Positions 58,101 to 64,000 of a stretch of DNA of 64,000 bases are shown piece after piece. Position numbers and translations under genes: made by a program. Below the pieces are notes generated by a model. The model was not told the origin of the DNA and made no database searches. It saw only the letters and a program-made list of their open reading frames with translations. Every line of letters starts with the position of its first letter. Position 1 is the stretch's first letter. Origin of the DNA: Leuctra nigra (taxonomy: Eukaryota; Arthropoda; Insecta; Plecoptera; Leuctridae); NCBI GenBank assembly GCA_934045905.1, contig OW203764.1, positions 37,941,434-38,005,433 of the forward strand. The letters are read 5' to 3'.

Positions 58101-59434
58101 AAACTACAGAATGGCAACTACAAATATGGCGAGATTGCCTCGTCAAACTACAGAATGGCAACCACAAATATGGCGAGATTGCCTCGTCAAACTACAGAAT
58201 GGCAACCACAAATATGGCGAGATTGCCTCGTCAAACTACAGAATGGCAACCACAAATATGGCGAGATTGCCTCGTCAAACTACAGAATGGCAACCACAAA
58301 TATGGCGAGATTCCCTCGTCAAACTACAGAATGGCAACCACAAATATGGCGAGATTGCCTCGTCAAACTACAGAATGGCAACCACAAATATGGCGAGATT
58401 GCCTCGTCAAACTACAGAATGGCAACCACAAATATGGCGAGATTGCCTCGTCAAACTACAGAATGGCAACCACAAATATGGCGAGATTGCCTCGTCAAAC
58501 TACAGAATGGCAACCACAAATATGGCGAGATTGCCTCGTCAAACTACAGAATGGCAACCACAAATATGGCGAGATTGCCTCGTCAAACTACAGAATGGCA
58601 ACCACAAATATGGCGAGATTGCCTCGTCAAACTACAGAATGGCAACCACAAATATGGCGAGATTGCCTCGTCAAACTACAGAATGGCAACCACAAATATG
58701 GCGAGATTCCCTCGTCAAACTACAGAATGGCAACCACAAATATGGCGAGATTGCCTCGTCAAACTACAGAATGGCAACCACAAATATGGCGAGATTGCCT
58801 CGTCAAACTACAGAATGGCAACCACAAATATGGCGAGATTGCCTCGTCAAACTACAGAATGGCAACCACAAATATGGCGAGATTCCCTCGTCAAACTACA
58901 GAATGGCAACCACAAATATGGCGAGATTCCTCGTCAAACTACAGAATGGCAACCACAAATATGGCGAGATTCCCTTGCAGAATATGGCGAGATTCCCTCG
59001 TCAAACTACAGAATGGCAACCACAAATATGACGACAAACAAAAGATTTCACTTGCTTTCACACAGTTTAACATTCGACTGTCACATGTGGGTTGTTTCGA
59101 TAATAGGCCTCCAGGTTTGATTCACACATCCTTTATTCCTTACAGCTCTGCAACACCTGTCTCTCACCTTCTCTCCGAAGACGAAGAACGGGAATGGGAA
59201 GTTCTGCTCATCTCGGCTGCAGTTGACGGACGTCTTGTGTATGAGCGCCGTCTTGGCCTCGGTGGTCAGCACCTTGCGCTTCTCCTTGTGGAAGCACACG
59301 TTCGGGTAGAGTCCCATGCACATGAGCGCCACGGCCATGTCCAGTCGCATGTCGTTGCCCGAATAGTTGAACGTCTGCACGGCCATCGTCTCCTCGGGGA
59401 AGCCCGCTGACATCAGCAGCTCCTTCAGCTGGTT
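45861..59434 (-). CDS. mle: MLE/DHX9-like RNA helicase, copy A (3' part of gene, last 3 exons)
   Basis: This is the 3' portion of a second helicase gene entering from the right edge. The exons at 59168-59434, 53021-53340 and 45861-46140 join in frame (phase 0, then phase 2). They encode the OB-fold/C-terminal domain and the Gly-rich RGG tail of DHX9/MLE, in the family's order. The stop codon at 45861 is followed 1.4 kb later by the start codon of copy B on the same strand. The ATPase, helicase C and HA2 exons of this copy would lie beyond 64000. Its two visible introns are 5.8 kb (mostly a 44-bp minisatellite) and 6.9 kb (a stack of nested transposons). Confidence 0.9.
46141..47151. other. 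Intron of copy A with a short inverted-repeat element
   Basis: At 46206-46312 a 107-bp element has ends CACTCATTCACGAAATA and TTTGTGAATGAGGGCC, related to the ends of 1918-2732. The rest is AT-rich; TGTGGGCTTCCGTGGCCCACA forms a small hairpin at about 46621-46643. No gene. Confidence 0.55.
47206..49934 (-). mobile_element. Helitron-like family 1, copy H7, split by family 2
   Basis: It runs from CTAGTGGAGCGGTCGC at 47206 to the foldback 49538-49934. It is interrupted at 48358-49272 by family-2 copy 2. Across the gap, CCTATACA on the left and ATAAATACATATTCAGAAA on the right rejoin to match H6 (about 41733-41760), giving an empty-site control. Confidence 0.88.
48358..49272 (-). mobile_element. 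Helitron-like family 2, copy 2, inside H7
   Basis: It has ends ACTAGGAAAACGCTCAG and CTCGCTACGCTCGCTCA. Comparison with uninterrupted H6 shows that the host site TATACA|ATAAATAC gained the element plus at most one or two ambiguous bases, with no longer target duplication. On the minus strand the element therefore sits between A and T and ends CCTAG, consistent with a Helitron. Confidence 0.8.
50284..52355 (-). mobile_element. Helitron-like family 2, copy 3, split by a hAT-like element
   Basis: It begins CTAGGAAAACGCTCAGTG and ends GATGCTCGCTTCGCTCGCTCA. The internal match to copies 1 and 2 is broken at 50856-52025 by a hAT-like insertion, after which the family-2 sequence continues (GGTTTCAAATTTGAACCAATGGG). 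Confidence 0.8.
50856..52025. mobile_element. hAT-like element with TAGGGTTGGGCGAACC ends and 8-bp TSD
   Basis: The ends TAGGGTTGGGCGAACC and GGTTCGCCCAACCCTA are perfect complements. GGAAAAAT is duplicated on both sides (50848-50855, 52026-52033). Subterminal GGTTCG/CGAACC motifs are repeated many times near both ends, as is common for transposase-binding sites. No transposase frame is visible. Confidence 0.93.
52530..52754. repeat. 118-bp tandem duplication
   Basis: GGTAGAAAAGGTGCATAAGT begins at 52530 and again at 52648; the two copies are almost identical over the full 118-bp period. It is a simple local duplication inside the nested-transposon block. Confidence 0.9.
53021..53340 (-). 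CDS. mle: mle copy A: penultimate exon
   Basis: Starting [20 protein letters not shown] after the acceptor TTTCAG, it completes FGEK|IRTRA and the [13 protein letters not shown] block, then LDNWINLEM and a helical stretch ending MEPVKQTG. All are recognisable DHX9/MLE features just before the tail. I place the donor at GG|GTCAGT because it is the only choice that puts the last exon in its Gly-rich frame; the alternative TCA|GTGACG would give a non-repetitive tail. Confidence 0.9.
53341..53856. other. Intron start-side sequence before the 44-bp array
   Basis: Single-copy AT-rich intron adjoining the acceptor at 53341-53343. No gene or recognisable element. Confidence 0.5.
53857..59030. repeat. 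44-bp minisatellite, about 117 units
   Basis: The unit is 44 bp with a GATTGCC/GATTCCC two-state variant and rarer changes. Since 44 is not divisible by 3 but 132 is, three plus frames are all open with a 44-residue translated period, giving spurious frames above 1000 codons. A 19-unit higher-order copy is visible: the CATAATGG variant at 54722 and 55558 and the GCTTCG variant at 54796 and 55632 are both 836 bp apart. Short units occur near 56331 and 58926. It fills most of the 5.8-kb intron of copy A and ends 138 bp from exon 59168-59434. Confidence 0.97.
59168..59434 (-). CDS. mle: mle copy A: C-terminal OB-fold region exon
   Basis: It encodes [22 protein letters not shown]-like [34 protein letters not shown] and FPFFVFGEK. 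The YPNVC-(F/Y)-HKEKRK and ALIHK-(T/S)-SVNC blocks belong to the OB-fold domain of DHX9/MLE that contacts RNA and couples it to the helicase core. The acceptor is TTGCAG|AAC and the donor AAG|GTGAGA; the length is exactly 89 codons. Confidence 0.95.
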
Positions 59435-60210
59435 CTGCAAGGTCATAGGTAGAGCCAGTTTTAAATGGTGATGCGCGAATTCGCGAATTGTTTTGATTGC
59501 ACTATTTTCTTCTACTAAAATCCATTTCATTGTGTATAGATCCCAAATCTACCATTTTTACATCGCGAAGAAAAACGAAATCCAACCCTGATCGCGATAT
59601 TCAACATTTTCCGCGAAATGACAACGAAATAAAGGTTTTCTATTAAAATTACTACTTTTATCGCCCTAACAGGTAACATAACAACAAACGAAACCAGTTT
59701 CTTTCCATGTGCTACTCACTCAACCCCCTCCCCCTCGCCAGACACTTTGCTACCCACCCTCAAAGTAAACCAGACCAGTCTAACCAGTTGATGATGCCTC
59801 CAGGCTGCTTTGTTTTGCGCCCCCATCTGTTCAAGGTCGACCGGTTTTCCCAACCCCCCTTCCACCCTCAACCAGTCGCAACTATTCATCAATAGTCTAC
59901 TTACACAGAAGGATATTTTGGAACAATTACTCCACTGAAAATTGTTGGATTGGGAAAGAAAATATCTTGTCAAACTACCTATACATTTTGCGTCATGAAA
60001 TTTTAAATATTATTAATGTATCATCTATACAGAGAAAATGTGGGTTGGGGAAAAGACAGTACAGAGCATTAACGACGCCATTCTAGACAAGCCTATTTCA
60101 GTGCTAATAGTGCATGACCAATCCATTCCAATCCCTCCTCCAATGTGGCATACATGTTTTTCATCAAATTATGGTTTCTGGGGGCTATTACAATGGGTTT
60201 TATAACCAAT
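59435..60210. other. Intron of copy A, no gene recognised
   Basis: Just inside the intron, AGAGCCAGTTTTAAATGG at about 59453 matches the end of the small element at 61701-61771, and CGCGAATTCGCG follows at about 59474. The rest (pyrimidine-rich near 59720-59880) has no recognisable gene. Confidence 0.5.
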
Positions 60211-61539
60211 CTAGTGGAGCGGTCGCTCCACCCAGCCAAGTCGTACTGTACACTCACACTCACTCAACATACCGTAAATGCATAATAAACTGAGGAGCAG
60301 ACCAACTACTTTTACTGTAAGCAACAACATGGCATTTTCGGCCTACTGGATCTTAAAATTGGAAAATCTCACATTGTTGCGATATATCTTAATTTCGAGC
60401 TATGGCCTACCTCACTATATATACCAAATTAGGGAACAATATGTTATGCCGTTTGCGAGCTAGAGGGCCGTGAAAAACGTGAAATTACACCCCTTTTAAA
60501 ACCTATCTTGATCTGATGATGATGATGATATCAGGAAACACCGCAATCACCGCCACAGCCTAAACGGCTGAGCCGATCGATCTGAAATTTTTACCACATG
60601 TGCACTTTTGGCGTCTGAGGTGCCTTTTTATAAAACCAACAGGAAGCCGCCATTTTGAAACCGGAAGTGACGTCATATCTCGAAAACGGATAGACCGTTA
60701 GGAATTAAACCAGCGCCAAATGAATAAGACGGTCATCTATATAGAATATCAATAGTTAAAGTAGAGATGTATTATTACCGAAACCGGAAATGACGTCATG
60801 AAAATGAAGAACTAGATTTTAATGACCTCTTACTACAATAACTACATATTCAGAAGGCTTATAATGATACATAACATTTATAGAAATAAATTCTAGGTGG
60901 CAGTAATTTCAGTCGCCATTTTTAAAACCGGAAGTGATACCATATCTCGAAAACGGCTGGACTGATTGGAACGAAGTTTCGCAATTCTTCATGGAATATC
61001 ACTTTAAGCTTAGGTATATTGAGCACCAAACACAATTTTTCGTATTAACCAATTCGGAAATGGCGTATTTTTTAAAGTAATTAGTCATTGTTGCTCCGAT
61101 GTGTGTTACAAGTTGTGTAAATAAACTAAAAAAATAAGTGATATCCCCATAAAAAACACTCCGTGTAAAAATACCAGCCAAGTCTCTTCAACTATAAAAA
61201 AATAGAAGAAATCTAAAAATTCAGCACTGAAAAGTAGTGATATCAAAAAATGAGCCAAGTCAAAACTTAATTTTAAAAACCAAAATATACTTGGCGCATC
61301 GTTTTTAAGGGCATTATATGTATATTATATATATTTAGGTACATTTGACTTTTGGCATATGCTTCTATACTATTTATATACACGATGCGCCAAGTATATT
61401 TTGGTTTTTAAAATTAAGTTTTGACTTGGCTCATTTTTTGATATCACTACTTTTCAGTGCTGAATTTTTAGATTTCTTCTATTTTTTTATAGTTGAAGAG
61501 ACTTGGCTGGTATTTTTACACGGAGTGTTTTTTATGGGG
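60211..61539 (-). mobile_element. Helitron-like family 1, copy H8, short form, complete
   Basis: It has CTAGTGGAGCGGTCGCTCCA at the left and the foldback 61145-61539 ending ATGGGG at the right, with AT on both flanks. At 1.33 kb it is a good reference for the short class. It contains the sequence that bridges the LINE-1 insertion in H2. Confidence 0.9.
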
Positions 61540-61700
61540 ATTTAATATTACTACCACAAAATCGCAAAATCCCTCTTCCAGAAAAAACACAAAAATCGAA
61601 AAATTCGAGTAGACACGAACCCTTAACTCTTAGTTTAGATCTAGATGAGTTACACATTGATCCAGACATAGTCCTGCTAACGACGTATTGCCCTATGACT

Positions 61701-61771
61701 AGAGCCAGTTTTAAATTGATGATTTTAAAAACGAATTTTAAGAAATAAAATCACCATTTAAAACTGGCTCT
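61701..61771. mobile_element. 71-bp palindromic micro-MITE
   Basis: AGAGCCAGTTTTAAATTGAT pairs with ATCACCATTTAAAACTGGCT and CT, forming one hairpin. The uninterrupted right arm of the surrounding inverted repeat (GACTAGAGCTAGAGAG on the complementary strand) shows what the site looked like without it. Confidence 0.75.
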
Positions 61772-62119
61772 AGTTAGAGAGCCTAGATGGGTAAGAGAGT
61801 GGCCAATGGGGTGATAATGTTTTCAGCCGCGGCGGCCATTAGTTTTCAACAGCTGATCCAGTTATACATGGCAGGCATAGGGAATTGCTTGTGTTTTCAC
61901 TGTTTATGTATCATTCTTGTGTCCCTGTGCATTGTTTTCGGTATATTAATGCATTTATATACTATTAACATCAATTAACGTATTAATTATATTTGTTTGG
62001 TATTGTTTGGATTTAAAAACTTGATAAAACTGTGATTACGTCAAACATAACCTTACAATTTTGACCCAAGTGCATAAAATATACGCCAAATATGAGTTGT
62101 GCAAAACTTTGCAAAGGAG

Positions 62120-63065
62120 ATTAGCTAATGATATAATGATTTGGGTGATGCGAGGGTGATCAGCTAATGAATGGATGATTTGGATGATGCTGAGGTGATT
62201 AGCTGATAATATGACGATTTGGATGATGCAGGGGTGATTAGCTGATGATATGACGATTTGGATGATGCAGGGGTGATTAGCTGATGATATGATGATTTGG
62301 ATGATGCAGGGGTGATTAGCTGATGATATGACGATTTGGATGATACAGGGGTGATTAGCTGATGATATGATGATTTGGGTGATGCGAGGGTGATTAGCTG
62401 ATGATATGATGATTTGGATGATGCAGGGGTGATTAGCTGATAATATGATGATTTGGATGATGCAGAGGTGATTAGCTCATGATATGATGATTTGGGTGAT
62501 GCGAGGGTGATTAGCTGATGATATGATGATTTGGGTGATGCGGGGGTGATTAGCTGATGATATGATGATTTGGGTGATGCGAGGGGGATTAGCTGATGAT
62601 ATGATGATTTGGATGATGCTGGGGTGATTAGCTGATGATATGACGATTTGGATGATGCAGGGGTGATGATATGATGATATGATGATAATGATGATGCGAG
62701 GGTGATTAGCTGATGATATTATGATTTTGGTGATGCAGGGGTGATTAGCTGATGATATGATGATTTGGATGATGCGGGGGTGATTAGCTGATGATATGAT
62801 GATTTGGATGATGCAGGGGTGATTAGCTGATGATATGATGATTTGGATGATGCGGGGGTGATTAGCTGATGATATGATGATTTGGATGATGCAGGGGTGA
62901 TTAGCTGATGATATGATGATTTGGATGATGCGGAGTGATTAGCTGATGATATGATGATTTGGGTGATGCGGGGGTGATTAGTTTATGATATGATGATTTT
63001 GGTGATGCAGGGGTGATTAGCTGATGATATGATGATTTGGGTGATGCGGGGGTGATTAGCTGATG
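62120..63065. repeat. 39-bp minisatellite, about 24 units
   Basis: The unit is close to GATTTGGATGATGCAGGGGT plus GATTAGCTGATGATATGAT, with variants GGATGATGC/GGGTGATGC and AGGGG/GAGGG/GGGGG. One unit near 62660-62690 is rearranged. Rich in GAT triplets on the plus strand; not coding. Confidence 0.95.
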
Positions 63066-63524
63066 GTTGAAAATCAATAATAATTTTGTAATTCAATTGT
63101 ACCTATTCCTGTTTTTATGTAATAAATGCATTAAATTCCATTCTTCTTAATACCCATATTAATTAGATATTTGAGCTTATTAGCAATCCCAGACTCAATT
63201 AATTCTTCTTCTAATGTTGTCAACAACATCACATCAATGTGTACTTTCAATTTGTACAAAATGAATAATATTAATTCACGAAAGAATGAGATATTTATGA
63301 CAGTAACATACAGGGTTTGCATTCAACCATCACGGTCTTGGAAAAAAATGGCGGCGAAAACTTCATTGGCCACTCTCTTACCCATCTAGGCTCTCTAGCT
63401 CTAGTCATAGGGCAATACGTCGTTAGCAGGACTATGTCTGGATCAATGTGTAACTCATCTAGATCTAAACTAAGAGTTAAGGGTGCATGGCTACTCGAAT
63501 TTCTGGGATATTCCTCCTGGATAT

Positions 63525-64000
63525 CTAGTGGAGCGGTCGCTCCACCCAGCCAAGTCGTACTGTACGCTCACACTCACTCAACATACCGTAAATGCCTAAT
63601 AAAATGAGGAGCCAGACCAACTACTTTTACTGTAAGCAACAACATGGCATTTTCGGCCTACTGGATCATAAAATTGGAAAATCTCACATTGTTGTAAAAT
63701 ATCTTAATTTTGAGCTATGGCGCACCCCACCACATATACCAAATTTGGGAACAATAGGCTATACCATTTGCGAGCTAGAGGGCCGAGAAAACAGTGAAAT
63801 TACACCACTTTGATCTTTAGATGATGATTCAGATGATATCAGGAAACACCGCTATCACCGCCACAGCCTAAACGGCTTAGCCGATCGATCTGAAATTTTT
63901 ACCACATGTGCACTTTTGGCGTCTGAGGTGCCTTTTTATAAAACCAACCGGTAGTCGCCATTTTGAAACCGGAAGTGACGTCATATCTCGAAAACGGCTA
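63525..64000 (-). mobile_element. Helitron-like family 1, copy H9, cut by window end
   Basis: It begins CTAGTGGAGCGGTCGCTCCA at 63525 with flanking AT and runs through the conserved tail and the first CGCCATTTTGAAACCGGAAG block to the edge. Confidence 0.88.

Larger units (their letters stand above)
61602..63500. repeat. Inverted repeat flanking the 39-bp array
   Basis: Segments 61602-61845 and about 63345-63500 are inverted copies (for example CTAGATGAGTTACACATTGA against TCAATGTGTAACTCATCTAG). The loop holds the 39-bp minisatellite and 0.6 kb of AT-rich sequence. The left arm is interrupted by a 71-bp element. It may be the ends of a larger DNA element. Confidence 0.8.

Noticed and set aside
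53859..59410. Several plus frames of up to 1750 codons ([24 protein letters not shown] repeats)
   Set aside because: The 44-bp unit cycles through all three frames and gives the same peptide in each; it lies in an intron of the opposite strand.

Overview
This is eukaryotic, almost certainly insect, nuclear DNA. It is AT-rich, with short GC-rich exons carrying canonical GT/AG splice sites and separated by very long introns packed with transposons and minisatellites. Repeat style (non-LTR elements with ATT tails, hAT-like and Helitron-like elements) suggests a large-genome insect, possibly hemipteran; that last point is a weak guess.

The only host gene content I can support is MLE/DHX9-type DExH-box RNA helicase, all on the minus strand, but present as two pieces in head-to-tail order. 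Copy A enters from the right and contributes its last three exons (59168-59434, 53021-53340, 45861-46140), ending in a Gly-rich RGG tail. Only about 1.4 kb further on, a second start codon (44445) opens copy B. Its 5' exons (44367-44445, 43861-44092, 43410-43563, 43208-43338, 28796-29031, 13121-13379, 12515-12784, 3546-3806) encode dsRBD1, dsRBD2, the linker and helicase motifs I to III, and it leaves the window on the left. The splice phases I worked out agree at every visible junction except one, where a small dsRBD2 exon is still missing. The pieces are complementary rather than overlapping, so either a tandem duplication or a permuted assembly is possible.

The introns hold four tandem arrays: 21 bp (1-875), 81 bp (13380-21157), 44 bp (53857-59030) and 39 bp (about 62120-63065). 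The 81-bp array abuts a real 3' splice site and stays open in the exon frame.

Mobile elements dominate the rest. There are four non-LTR retrotransposon remnants or copies (7039-10600 minus; 21230-27135 plus; 29344-33500 plus, split by a nearly intact LINE at 29551-32492). There are at least nine copies of a Helitron-like family with a 3' GGAGCG hairpin plus CTAG, a roughly 395-bp foldback at the other end, and internal repeats of a YY1/ETS/CRE-like motif cluster. A second Helitron-like family has three copies. hAT-like elements have 8-bp target duplications (1815-2910, 50856-52025, 47152-52957), a TA-flanked inverted-repeat element is present twice, and a 2.6-kb inverted-repeat element lies at 33914-36528. 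Several are nested up to four deep, and interrupted reading frames reveal exact or nearly exact insertion sites.
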